From Chitinophaga pinensis (GTDB lineage: Bacteria > Bacteroidota > Bacteroidia > NS11-12g > UBA955): a stretch of DNA of 64,000 bases. Below the pieces are notes generated by a model. The model searched no databases. It was not told the origin of the DNA and was given only the letters and a program-made list of their open reading frames with translations. Both the position numbers and the translations under genes were made by a program. Position 1 is the stretch's first letter. Every line of letters begins with the position of its first letter. This document shows positions 53,470-63,904 of this stretch, in pieces. The stretch lies in assembly GCA_945871905.1 (NCBI GenBank), contig CAMBXL010000005.1, positions 1 through 64,000 of the forward strand. The letters run 5' to 3'.

Positions 53470-53496
53470 AAAATCCCCAATTAGATTGGAGATTTT
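53470..53496. terminator. bidirectional terminator between convergent genes
   Basis: AAAATCCCCAAT-TAG-ATTGGAGATTTT: a 12-base stem with one C-A mismatch, flanked by A on the left and T on the right, placed between the stops of the glycosyltransferase (53432) and the arylsulfotransferase-like gene (53531). It can serve both directions. Confidence 0.7.
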
Positions 53497-53530
53497 CAAT
53501 GAACATTTTAAATAATCTGAGACACACTCA

Positions 53531-56170
53531 TTATATCTTGGTAAGCTTGATAAGCTTTGTTTTATTGATAACTAAAGTATAAATACCTGCCGAGTAATTG
53601 GACAAATCAAGCATTGAAGATTCATTTGCTTTCAAAATATATACTCTACCATAAATATCCACTAATTCTAAAGACCAAATAGTTTCACTTGAACTTATTT
53701 TAAGCCAATCAATGACTGGTTGTGGATACACTATTGTTTCATTTGAAATCATTTCATTAACATTTAATTTACCCGCAGTTTTGAATATCCATTTGGCTGT
53801 ATCGATACCTTCATAAAAGACACCTAAATCATTTTTCACAAAATTAGATGGTATTTCAATTCCAATGAATGCCCCATTTACAAAACTCTGACTAGGCGTA
53901 ATGGTTAATACGCTATCTAACAAGGTTAATTCACTACTATTAGCAGATATGGTTTTAAACAATTGTTTATTTTGATAAACTTTTATTTGACTACCTGCAT
54001 TCATTGTAACATTTTGGTTAAACTTAATAGTTAATGGAGATGTTGTAGAGATATCTTTTGAAAGATGGGCAGGCGTTAACTGACTCATTTTTGGAGAGGC
54101 TGCCATAGTGAAGTACCAAGTACCATAGAAAATTGGAAAGCTTTTTTGCTTGTACACATCTATAAAACATGAATCGGTTGATATAACAACCAAAGAACCT
54201 GGCTTAAAGGCTTGAGTTGGCGTAATTGTAACCACTGAATCCACAACTTGTATGGCATTACTTCCTACAGCAATAGTTTCTTTTAAACTTCCGTTTACAA
54301 AAATTGAGATATTACCATTATTCGCTTTGCTAACATTATCTTTAAAGGTAATGGTTGGCAATACATTTGGCAATACATTTACTTGTAAATTTTCAGGTGA
54401 CAAACGACTTACTACAGGTTTCTTTTCTAAAGTGTAAAAGTACCAATCTGCTATTTTAATTTCAGGTGCATAAATATTGAAAGACGAATCTCTGAATGAA
54501 TTGGCGGTTACATTTACCTCTATTTTTGAATTAATAGGCAACTCTTTAACAGGATTAATCACAATAACTCTCCCATTTGCTTTGACATTACTTGATGTTA
54601 CATTGATTGTTTCAAATAATGTGTTATTCGCATAAATCCTTATTGTACCTGCTAGTCTTTTCAAAACTGTTTCATTAAACTCAATTGCTAAATCCTCATT
54701 TGGCAATATCATTTTAGCATCTTTTTCAGGAGATAGTCTTACTAATTTAGGTGCAACATTTTCATAATTACAGGTATAAGGACGAGAATTTCTTTCTATT
54801 GCCCCTTTGGAAGTTAGGGTTCTATTTTTAAATGCGCCAAATGTATTGGGATAAAACGAACATCTAAAAACATAACCATTTCCAAAAGTTCCGTCAGTGC
54901 TTATTGTATTGCCTTCTAATGGACTTTTATACTCCCATACAATTTTCTTTTTTGGAGTAACTTCAAAAAATCGACCTTGCACACCACTACAAATTAATGT
55001 ATTTCCATTAGGCAAACGATTTGCTCCTGATATCACAACTGAGAAAAAATCAGTTGGAATAGAGTCTTTGTAAGTCCATGAAAAATTGTTTGGACCATAG
55101 GGCATATTCATTTTATAAGCATTATTCGACAAATCGGGTATTTGAAAGACATCAACAGTTGAATAAAAAGTATCTCTTTCCTGACCATTATTGAATATCA
55201 TAATTTTACCTGAGTCTAAATACCCTCCAGGAATCCAATGGGCATCATGTTGTTTAAAAAGCTTGCGATCATTTTTTATACCCCAACCATAGGCTTCAGG
55301 ATTTCCCCAACGGTATATAATATCTCCACCCATTCCTGAATTTCCTCCTTGGTGGGTTCCAGCTTCGGCCTTTGAGGTACTATGGTCAATGACCCAAACT
55401 TCTGATATATTGTGTGTGCTTATAATAATTTGATCTGTTTTTGCATTATAAGCTACCGAATTGGCATGAATCCAATCAAACGTTTTTAAATTGGTGGCAT
55501 AATTGATGTTCATTAATTCAGGGTGGTCTGATATAATACCGTAATTGGGTTTATTGACATCCACATCTTGAATAATATGGTCAAACAAATCCCATTGCCA
55601 TACAATTTCAGCACTGTCTTTTCCAATAGGGCGTAACTCAATTATTCTTTCACCCCACAATTGGTCGCCACCTGTACCCTGTTGGAAATTTTCGGACCTA
55701 CGACCTAATGCCATTGCTTCAAGTTTAGTAATGTGATGCCAAGCCAAAACAAGAATATTGCCATTTGGCATAATTTCAATATCATGGTGTTGAGTTAATG
55801 AATCATTAAACACTTCATAACTCCATAATAGTTTTCCAAACCAATCATATTCTTCAATATAGCCCCCTTTTCCACCCGCTGTTAAAAAACCAGTGTCACT
55901 GTGAACACCTGTTTTTATTAAATGACCTTCAGCTGTTAAATAAGAGGATAAACTAGGTGGTGTAAGGGTTTTCCATTGATGTACTTTTTGACCACATTTG
56001 TTAATTAAATAAGTAGTATCGCAATTCATAGGAGAAAATAGAATATATCCATTTTCATCATTACCGGGGAGTTTCTTCTTTAAACCGAATGTTTTCTGAG
56101 CATAAGACTGAGAAAAAGAAGAATTAACAAAAAAAAGAACGAGTGTTAAGAGAGAGAAAAATTTGTTCAT
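53531..56170 (-). CDS. arylsulfotransferase-like secreted protein with Ig-like repeats and type IX sorting domain
   Basis: 879 residues from the ATG at 56170 (MNKFFSLL), which starts the signal peptide; the frame to 56200 adds ten residues without support. Residues about 25-480 form an arylsulfotransferase (ASST) propeller: ENGYILFSPMNCDTTYLI, HHDIEIMPNGNILVLAWH, WIHANSVAYN, KQHDAHWIPGG, RLPNGNTLICSGVQGRFFEV. Then three Big_5-type Ig-like domains (each starting near LSPE or LTPA; for example LPTITFKDNV) and a type A sorting domain (IVYPQPVIDWLKI, GIYTLVINKTKLIKL). Whether it transfers sulfate or is only an adhesin cannot be told; several histidines typical of the active site are present. Confidence 0.82.
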   Translation of the reverse strand: MNKFFSLLTLVLFFVNSSFSQSYAQKTFGLKKKLPGNDENGYILFSPMNCDTTYLINKCGQKVHQWKTLTPPSLSSYLTAEGHLIKTGVHSDTGFLTAGGKGGYIEEYDWFGKLLWSYEVFNDSLTQHHDIEIMPNGNILVLAWHHITKLEAMALGRRSENFQQGTGGDQLWGERIIELRPIGKDSAEIVWQWDLFDHIIQDVDVNKPNYGIISDHPELMNINYATNLKTFDWIHANSVAYNAKTDQIIISTHNISEVWVIDHSTSKAEAGTHQGGNSGMGGDIIYRWGNPEAYGWGIKNDRKLFKQHDAHWIPGGYLDSGKIMIFNNGQERDTFYSTVDVFQIPDLSNNAYKMNMPYGPNNFSWTYKDSIPTDFFSVVISGANRLPNGNTLICSGVQGRFFEVTPKKKIVWEYKSPLEGNTISTDGTFGNGYVFRCSFYPNTFGAFKNRTLTSKGAIERNSRPYTCNYENVAPKLVRLSPEKDAKMILPNEDLAIEFNETVLKRLAGTIRIYANNTLFETINVTSSNVKANGRVIVINPVKELPINSKIEVNVTANSFRDSSFNIYAPEIKIADWYFYTLEKKPVVSRLSPENLQVNVLPNVLPTITFKDNVSKANNGNISIFVNGSLKETIAVGSNAIQVVDSVVTITPTQAFKPGSLVVISTDSCFIDVYKQKSFPIFYGTWYFTMAASPKMSQLTPAHLSKDISTTSPLTIKFNQNVTMNAGSQIKVYQNKQLFKTISANSSELTLLDSVLTITPSQSFVNGAFIGIEIPSNFVKNDLGVFYEGIDTAKWIFKTAGKLNVNEMISNETIVYPQPVIDWLKISSSETIWSLELVDIYGRVYILKANESSMLDLSNYSAGIYTLVINKTKLIKLTKI

Positions 56171-56353
56171 ATATAGAAATCTTTTTAATAAAGGATACAA
56201 ATATTAAATAAATCTTTACATTAACATTCATTTAATATAAATAATGACAGTCTCATGACAAAACTAAAGTGTCTGAAAATCAATTAATTAACATTATTTA
56301 CATGTAAAATGTGAATAAATTAACTAATTACTAGTAAAAGTAAAAAATATCTA

Positions 56354-59300
56354 TTACTGAATCGTGTATCTCAACTTAGCACCAAAGGTTGTTAATGCAG
56401 TTGGGAAAGCGTTAGAAGCATAAGGCGTAGAGGCTCTTCTGTCGTAAAATATAGTTAAATTGACATTTGTATTGACCATGTAATTAATATTAGGACGAAT
56501 TAACACGACCCTTTGTCCATTAGCGGCAGTATTTGTGTTTTGGTCAACTTTACGAATAATGGTATAGTTATTCTGAATACTTACATCTAAATCCATTTGT
56601 AAGTCATTCACTAAATTCACTCTTTTACCATTGACTTTAATTGGCAATTTTATTCCATTTACCCTGTACCCTAATCTAAACACCATTTCTTTACTGCTCA
56701 TTTCCGTTACATTGGCATTGGGAACAAACAAAGTTATGTTTCTATTTGAGTTGTATTTAAAGTTGGTGGTAATCCCTGATTTTGTAGTTAAGTCTATCCC
56801 AATTAATGGGTTAAATTGTTCACGAATAGAAACATTATTAATATTCAACTGACTTACCAAATCCTTACCTCCTTGAGCCGTAGCTTCAGGATTGTATTGC
56901 AAATTGCTGGTATAGCCACTAACATTATAATTACCGACATATCTGTGTTGTATCGTTATGTTTGAAAATATTTTACCAATTGCTTTTATTTTATTGAGTC
57001 CATTATAATTTATAGCCCAGTTTGGTAAAGGTAAGTTTCTAAACGGACTCAATGATACAGACGATTGATTCGCACCAGAATATGCGGCTAAGAAGGCTGG
57101 AATTAATGTATTTTGAGATGTGGCACCATATCCAAAATAAAACTTACCTCTATTAGTTGTATCCACCCTTTTATTCACTACCCTGTCATCTAAATTGGCT
57201 TGACGTTGTGAAATTACAAACCTATAGTTTTCAAAGTTATCATAATTGTTACTTCTCCATCCATTTTTAGCATTGACAGGATCATTTGCTGTTTGGATAA
57301 ACACACTTGACATAGAGAAATTCCCTGTTTCTGTCATTGCAAAATCTCTCCAATCTTTTAAAGTATCGTCATATCTAAATAAAGACTGTATGGAATTCAT
57401 TTGTGACAAATTAAAATTCACTTGAATTCTAAAATCTTTCATAGGTTCTAATGTTGCATTTCCTTGTATAGTTTTGGAATTAGTTTGGGTGTAAAAATTG
57501 TTTAACCTTAAATCATTGCTCAAATTACCATTTTGTGCCAAATTATAACGGGTGTTATTTTCTTGACTTCCCAAAATAAATGGCAAGCCAGGGGCATTTT
57601 TGGCAAAATTTTGACCGAAGTAATCGATTTGCTCATTGAAACCAGGCAATAAAATTCCTTGACGTAAGGTGTAATTAACACTACCATTTCTCAACATCAT
57701 CAGTGCACGTAAAAAACCTGTCCCCGGAGATGGCTTTTCTTTTTCGTTCTTAGCTGTAGCAGCAGAACCTTGATCTTTAGCATCTTTTACAGGTGGTTTT
57801 TTGCTACCCCCTTGGTTGATTTTCTTCAAGAATGGAATTTTATTGTATAAATTAACAAAGTTAAATTGTGAATTTACATTCAAATCTCTGCTATTCGAAA
57901 TCGTATTTCCAAAGGTACTGAAAGCTGGTGGTGCTTGCGTCCAACCATAATTAGCCCCATATTTCACTTGGGTTTGAATCCAATTCAAAAATCCAACCTT
58001 AGCAAAAGGAACAGTGTAGTTGAATACAGCAATCTGATTAAAATCTCTCATTCTTCCCAAAGCCCAAAAATCCTTGCGAATACTGTCTCTTTGCAAGTTA
58101 TTGGTAATTTCACCAAATGGTTCTTGAACACGACTATTAACCGTTGCTGAATAATCTAATTTCAAACTTTTGGTGAAAGGGAAGTTAACATTAAACACCC
58201 TTTGCATGGTAAAATTCTTATCAAACAATCGAGGTGTTAATTGCTTAAATAAATCATTCGAACGGCTTAATTTTTCTGAGTACAAACGGTCTACATCAAA
58301 ACGAACTAATATGGTTTGAGGCAAGTAATTCAAGTTGAAATCTCTTAAAATTTGAAGTCTTTTGTTTTTTATAAACTTGAACGGTTCCCATGGTTTTGAC
58401 TTGGGATTATAAGTGTATCCCAAACTTCCGTGGTAAGTTTTGGTAAATTGATCTTCAACTTGAATATTTCGACGCTTTAAGTGAATAAATGAATAGGTTA
58501 AGTTGAAATTAGAAATACTCCAAGGCATTACAGGACCTGTTCCGGTGTGATTTTTTCTAACGTTTGTGAAATTTATACTGTACCTCGAATTATAATCCTC
58601 GGCCGCTCTTAATACTTCTTTTTTCTGATCTTCGGGCAAGCGGGCAACAGAAGATTTCAACTCCACGTCGGGATTCAAAGGATTGAACTTAGGACGCAAG
58701 ATAGTTCCACTGTAACCAATAAACATTGGGATATTAACCCCTGCTTTTTGAGGAAAAAACTTACCTAATTCAAAAGCAGATGACAAATCATATTGGTAAT
58801 TGTCACTTAAATTACGCTCGTTTAATCGTTTGTCTATACCACCAAAACCGATGGTTGAAATATTTCCTGATGCAGATAAGGTTGCAAAGTCTGCCATTTG
58901 AGCCACCACACGTCCTGTTGTAGCCCAACCGCCCTTGTTTGAAATATCCGTAACACGCATTTCATTGAACCACACTTCGCCACATTTAGGATTGTCTGTA
59001 TTGTTACGAATACCAAGCATTATCACCCTAACATTGCTCAGATCAGGCAATCCTAAAATGGTTATACGATGGCCTTTTTCATTAAAATAGAAAAATGGTC
59101 GGTTTAGTTGAACATTAGCATCTTCTCTTTTTGTTTTTGAATTGAATAAATCTGCCAAAGCAAAATTAAATTCATTTTCAGCCATCCAAATTTTATCAGG
59201 AGCTATAGTTCCATTTGGTGTTATTTTTAAAGGAATTTCATATTCGTAATAATTACCAACCAAATCTGTTCCTATTCGAATAAATGCTGACAAGTCGCCA

Positions 59301-62300
59301 TCATTCAATTGGTCGCCCTCGGCGTGAACAAACATTTTAAAATTCTTATAATTTCGAATGTCGAAATTCAATGCTTTAAAAGCGCCTCTTGCATCTCCTG
59401 ACTTTAAATTACAAACTCTCAACGATAAAGACTGTTCATTTTGTTGAACAAAGTTTTGAGAGGCAGGGTCACGAACACGGTCAATCCCCGGAGGTTCTAT
59501 GTAGCGAATAGGTGTTCTTTTTCCGTTTTCTTCAATATTAACCGTTGAAACTACAAAGGCTGTATTATCATTAGGATCTAAAGGAACTACAGCCCCTGGC
59601 TTGGTCATAGAATTGGTATATCTTCTCCAATCGGCCCTTACCAACTGAAAGTTTGCCATCCTTAAAATTGTGCTGTCGGTAAATCCTTTTAGATACATTC
59701 TCATAAAACGAATCGACTTAAAATCAGAAATATTGCCGACTGTTCTGGTGTATTCACGAATTGGAATTTTCAATTGAATCCATCTAATTTTTTCCGTTTT
59801 GCCATTTTTTAGTAATTTATTGACTTCAGAAATATCGGTCACAAATCCTTTTCCAATCTCAATATCATCAGGACTTAAATTTACTTCGTAATTAAAGTAG
59901 TCTTCAGTTTGATTCATGGTAAAATCATTGTTTATGTCTTCGTTATCAGGTAAGTTGGTAGCAGATTCAGGAGAACCATCAGGCAATTTATTAAGCGTTG
60001 AATTCCCCTCCAAATTATTGAATTTTTTATATCTGCTGATAACTGATGCCAACTCAGAATCGTATGCAGCAACTCTATTGTGTGCGTAATTATCATTAGC
60101 AGGGTCTTCAAATGCTTTTAAATAGATTGTGGAATTGGCGCCGAATACATCTCTTAAAGAATCTAAATATTTGGAATAGAACAAACGTTCGTCTTGATCA
60201 TTCATTCCGTCTAATCCCACATCTTGAAAAGGTCGAGCAGAGGGCTCATTGTCGAATGCATTGTTTAATTGTGGCAATAACGGCACCCTTCCAAATACAG
60301 AAGTATCAGCATCTCCCAAATTGCCCAAAGGACTGAATCCATTTTCGAAAGTTTTTCTTCTGTCAGGTAAAATATCCTCACTTACATTACCTAAATCAAT
60401 ATACAATTTACCCTTGTTTGAGCCGGTAGAATTGTAAAAGAACGGGTCCATCATCCATATTTCGATATAATCAATATTGGCTGCTTCAAAGTCGTTACTT
60501 TCAATTCTTCTCATTATACCACCCCAAGTATTTTCAGGTTTACTGAAAGTGCCATTTGCGTTAAAATTACTTGAATTTGGATTGAAATTATATTGACCTC
60601 TTTCTTTTGGGAAATAAGCCAAATCAAAAGTTGATAAAATATTAGGTGCGCCTTGTTGAATTTGTTTGTTCGGAAAAACCTCTGTAACTGTAACCTCTCT
60701 CATGTAGTGATTACTTTGCATTTCCACATCACTTGCAATGTGGGCAGGTGTAAATCTGTCTCTTCTGTAAAATGTAGGGTCAATATTATACCATGACAAT
60801 TTAGACCTTTGGTAACCCCAAGTCTTTTTATCAGAAGCATTCAACTGCCATTCGGGGAAAAGAAAAGGTTGGTTCTGAGGGATACTTGCTAATTTCCAAT
60901 TGCTAACTAATCTTAAGTCAAAAGTAGTTTCAGCCCCTTCAAAATCATCCAAGTAACTAACCCCTCTTTGGTTGTTTTGACCTAAAGCTTTGCCAGGGAA
61001 TAATCTTGCATACTCACCTTGTGCAGACAATTTACTTTCTGCTTTGGTTTGAATAAAAGGCAATTTATCTACCAACTTGGTTAAAAACAAGGAAGGAGAA
61101 TTGTAGCTGAAGTCGAGCCCAAAAATAGTATTTAAAAGAGGATCGTCATTAATATTGGTTTTGGGAGTCAGAGCTCTTTCATACATGTGTAAGATTGTTC
61201 CACCCAATAATAATTTTTTATTAGCAGCATAATCAAAACGAGTACCGAGCAATGTTTTTTGTTGAATATTAAACAAACTGTTACTCTCTGATGACACTTT
61301 AATAACGGCACCCGATTGTAAAATCCCTTGATTGATAATCGTTACTTTACCTGCGTTGTAATCAACTATAAAATCCACATTTTCAGTCAATTTAGTTCCA
61401 TTAGCCGTAACTACTACAGAACCTTGTGGAACGTTAAGTGCATTTAATGAAATTTCATTACTACTACTTCCTTTGTATGACCCTTTTAGGAAAAACTTAT
61501 TGTGAGTGACATCTTGTTCTGCCATCCACTTAGTACTGTCATACAAAGCATCAAACACGTATTTGTCTGCCACTTGTTTATTCCCATCAAACTTACTTCT
61601 AAGAAAATCACCGAAGGGTTCTCTTACGGGGAAAATAACTCTACCATATCGACTTTGAAAAGTAACATCTTCAATAACATCTAACACCCCATCTGGTTTA
61701 GGTTCTGCCTGACGGTTTATTTTATCCATGTTCATTACCCTAATTAATGGATTGCCATTGCTTAATTGAGGGAAATTTTGAACCGGCATGTAATTCAAAT
61801 CAGCTCCTGAGGGGTCATCGTTATAAATAACGTTAAAATCCAAATCGGAAGTATTGATATTAAAGGAACCTAACGAGTAAATATTCTTCATCATCAATTC
61901 CCACATAGGAATTTTAGTTCTGATGATGTTATTTTTTAACATTTTCACCATCAATACTCTACTGTTTGCACGGTCGCTTGCTACTTCTGAGGCAAACTCT
62001 CCTACTTTGTATATTTGACCATTGAAAGTGTATTCAAAAGCAACTGCTAAAATTTCATCATTATTTAGTGCTGTATTTAAGGATACATAACCCAATCTTT
62101 GGTTAACGTTAAATTCATTTTCGTTCAACTGTCGTGCATATGTCAAAAGTTCGTAATCCAAGCCTTGTTGGTATTGCGGATATTGACTGTTTAATGCATC
62201 AATAGTAGACTTGGACAAACGAATGTTATTGCTCCCTGCTCCATTTGTGAAATTATTGTAAATGGTATTGTGTTCATTAGAAGTTCTTGGGTCAAGGAAA

Positions 62301-63592
62301 CCTGGAATTCTAGCATTTGCATTGTAAGGATTGGTTTCACCCAAATCCATTATAGACAATACATCTCTGGTATTTTCGAAATTTCCGCTTCTGTTGGTAA
62401 CCCATATTTCAACACGGTTAATAAAAACACCTGAAGCAACAAGAGGTAAATTTGACAAGGCATTGTCATATTGGTCTTTGAAAAACTGACCAAGAAAATA
62501 GTGTCGATTTTGGTCGTAGTTGTGCGCTTGGATATTGAATTGTGTTATTTGAGCACCACCATTAACCGTTGTTTCTGTTCTTTGCCCTTTGTTTTGCGTG
62601 GCTATTACAGACATTTTCAATCGACCAAATTGCCAATCTGTTTTAATCCCAAATAAAGATTGTCCTGCTTGAATTAAACTTCCATTTAAAGGCAAACTCA
62701 CATTTCCGAGTTCTATCTTTTTCAACATTTGATCTTCCTTACCCACCCAATCTAATTTGGTTTGATTGTCAAAATCAAACGTTGCGTCTGTATCGTACTT
62801 GATTCCTAGGTTAAGCGCATTGCCAATTTTTCCTGTTACGTTTAATTGTATTTTTTGATCAAAATCAAATTGTCCTGTTTTTTGTTGTCTTGCACTAAAT
62901 TGTGGATTCCTAACGGTATTAAAATTTCCTCCAAAAGTTAATTCAGCCGATCCACTTGGTTGAATATCAATTAAACCACCTCTGAATACTTTGTCTAATA
63001 CATCTGGTGTTTTAATGAGCTCAATCTTGTTATTGTTGTTGTATCCACTAGAACCTGCATTACTTTTGGCACGTTGGTCATAGTATCGTTTGCGTTCATC
63101 AGCTGCGGTTTCTGCCAAATATTCGTCTCTTGTTAAAGACTTAACCAAAGTTTTGCGTCCACCTACTTGCTTGTAAACATCATATCGTTTGGTCTGAGGA
63201 TTGTATTGAACGTCTTTTTTAACAGAGGGGTCTAATAAATCGATATTATTTTTATAATCAGGTTTATCATCTTTAACATTGTCTTTTATTGGAAATGCTA
63301 ATTTACCTGAATCTTTAACACCTTTTTTACTAGTATCATTTGGAAAAATTAAATTAAGTTGAGTTTCTTTAACAGATGATGATGAAAGGATTGATTCATT
63401 TTTTGATTTTTTGATTTCTACATTTACTGACTTTTCATTTGTTTCCACAAAAAAAGAATCAATGATTGAAAGCATATCAGCACTGAACATACCTTTATAC
63501 GACCCTCCCAAAATGGGCAGAGTAAAACAAAACAGAACGAATCCAATAAGATTCTTATGTCCAAGCCTACTGGCGCTTTTTAAAAAATCCAC
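56354..63592 (-). CDS. sprA: SprA, type IX secretion outer-membrane translocon
   Basis: 2412 residues, the usual size of SprA (Sov in Porphyromonas). It is the very large outer-membrane barrel through which type IX cargo passes, and it is needed for gliding. N-terminal signal region (LIGFVLFCFTLPILGG), then SprA blocks: GGLIDIQPSGSAELTFGGNF, ALNLGIKYDTDATFDF, RVEIWVTNRSGNFENTRDVL, YLDDFEGAETTFDLRL, WFNEMRVTDISNKGGWAT, and a C-terminal strand ending AKLRYTIQ. No interruption. It fits the several type IX cargo proteins in this window. Confidence 0.95.
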   Translation of the reverse strand: MDFLKSASRLGHKNLIGFVLFCFTLPILGGSYKGMFSADMLSIIDSFFVETNEKSVNVEIKKSKNESILSSSSVKETQLNLIFPNDTSKKGVKDSGKLAFPIKDNVKDDKPDYKNNIDLLDPSVKKDVQYNPQTKRYDVYKQVGGRKTLVKSLTRDEYLAETAADERKRYYDQRAKSNAGSSGYNNNNKIELIKTPDVLDKVFRGGLIDIQPSGSAELTFGGNFNTVRNPQFSARQQKTGQFDFDQKIQLNVTGKIGNALNLGIKYDTDATFDFDNQTKLDWVGKEDQMLKKIELGNVSLPLNGSLIQAGQSLFGIKTDWQFGRLKMSVIATQNKGQRTETTVNGGAQITQFNIQAHNYDQNRHYFLGQFFKDQYDNALSNLPLVASGVFINRVEIWVTNRSGNFENTRDVLSIMDLGETNPYNANARIPGFLDPRTSNEHNTIYNNFTNGAGSNNIRLSKSTIDALNSQYPQYQQGLDYELLTYARQLNENEFNVNQRLGYVSLNTALNNDEILAVAFEYTFNGQIYKVGEFASEVASDRANSRVLMVKMLKNNIIRTKIPMWELMMKNIYSLGSFNINTSDLDFNVIYNDDPSGADLNYMPVQNFPQLSNGNPLIRVMNMDKINRQAEPKPDGVLDVIEDVTFQSRYGRVIFPVREPFGDFLRSKFDGNKQVADKYVFDALYDSTKWMAEQDVTHNKFFLKGSYKGSSSNEISLNALNVPQGSVVVTANGTKLTENVDFIVDYNAGKVTIINQGILQSGAVIKVSSESNSLFNIQQKTLLGTRFDYAANKKLLLGGTILHMYERALTPKTNINDDPLLNTIFGLDFSYNSPSLFLTKLVDKLPFIQTKAESKLSAQGEYARLFPGKALGQNNQRGVSYLDDFEGAETTFDLRLVSNWKLASIPQNQPFLFPEWQLNASDKKTWGYQRSKLSWYNIDPTFYRRDRFTPAHIASDVEMQSNHYMREVTVTEVFPNKQIQQGAPNILSTFDLAYFPKERGQYNFNPNSSNFNANGTFSKPENTWGGIMRRIESNDFEAANIDYIEIWMMDPFFYNSTGSNKGKLYIDLGNVSEDILPDRRKTFENGFSPLGNLGDADTSVFGRVPLLPQLNNAFDNEPSARPFQDVGLDGMNDQDERLFYSKYLDSLRDVFGANSTIYLKAFEDPANDNYAHNRVAAYDSELASVISRYKKFNNLEGNSTLNKLPDGSPESATNLPDNEDINNDFTMNQTEDYFNYEVNLSPDDIEIGKGFVTDISEVNKLLKNGKTEKIRWIQLKIPIREYTRTVGNISDFKSIRFMRMYLKGFTDSTILRMANFQLVRADWRRYTNSMTKPGAVVPLDPNDNTAFVVSTVNIEENGKRTPIRYIEPPGIDRVRDPASQNFVQQNEQSLSLRVCNLKSGDARGAFKALNFDIRNYKNFKMFVHAEGDQLNDGDLSAFIRIGTDLVGNYYEYEIPLKITPNGTIAPDKIWMAENEFNFALADLFNSKTKREDANVQLNRPFFYFNEKGHRITILGLPDLSNVRVIMLGIRNNTDNPKCGEVWFNEMRVTDISNKGGWATTGRVVAQMADFATLSASGNISTIGFGGIDKRLNERNLSDNYQYDLSSAFELGKFFPQKAGVNIPMFIGYSGTILRPKFNPLNPDVELKSSVARLPEDQKKEVLRAAEDYNSRYSINFTNVRKNHTGTGPVMPWSISNFNLTYSFIHLKRRNIQVEDQFTKTYHGSLGYTYNPKSKPWEPFKFIKNKRLQILRDFNLNYLPQTILVRFDVDRLYSEKLSRSNDLFKQLTPRLFDKNFTMQRVFNVNFPFTKSLKLDYSATVNSRVQEPFGEITNNLQRDSIRKDFWALGRMRDFNQIAVFNYTVPFAKVGFLNWIQTQVKYGANYGWTQAPPAFSTFGNTISNSRDLNVNSQFNFVNLYNKIPFLKKINQGGSKKPPVKDAKDQGSAATAKNEKEKPSPGTGFLRALMMLRNGSVNYTLRQGILLPGFNEQIDYFGQNFAKNAPGLPFILGSQENNTRYNLAQNGNLSNDLRLNNFYTQTNSKTIQGNATLEPMKDFRIQVNFNLSQMNSIQSLFRYDDTLKDWRDFAMTETGNFSMSSVFIQTANDPVNAKNGWRSNNYDNFENYRFVISQRQANLDDRVVNKRVDTTNRGKFYFGYGATSQNTLIPAFLAAYSGANQSSVSLSPFRNLPLPNWAINYNGLNKIKAIGKIFSNITIQHRYVGNYNVSGYTSNLQYNPEATAQGGKDLVSQLNINNVSIREQFNPLIGIDLTTKSGITTNFKYNSNRNITLFVPNANVTEMSSKEMVFRLGYRVNGIKLPIKVNGKRVNLVNDLQMDLDVSIQNNYTIIRKVDQNTNTAANGQRVVLIRPNINYMVNTNVNLTIFYDRRASTPYASNAFPTALTTFGAKLRYTIQ

Positions 63593-63904
63593 TTACAAAA
63601 AATTACTTAAAATACTAAAAATCAATGTGTAATATTACTAACAATAGGCTTTTGGTGTTTATTATCGATATGCGAATATAACGAAGTTTTGAAATAATTA
63701 TTGTATTTATGTAAATTTTGACAAAATCATTGCAAATAATATATCTAATAAACTAAATAACAATCAATTAATCCTATAATTCTAATTCAATCTTAATTTA
63801 AATTATTTTAACAAGTAACCCCTTATTTGATAAACGCATTCACTTTTGAATTTTTAAACCATTGCCTAATATAAATATTAAAATCATTTGTTTAAATTTG
63901 CGAT
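63593..63904. other. divergent intergenic region upstream of sprA
   Basis: 312 bases, AT-rich. On the minus strand TATATTCG, 80-90 bases before the sprA ATG, may be its -7 box. On the plus strand TAAATTTG (63893-63900) ends four bases before the GTG at 63905. No RNA or other gene is seen. Confidence 0.4.
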
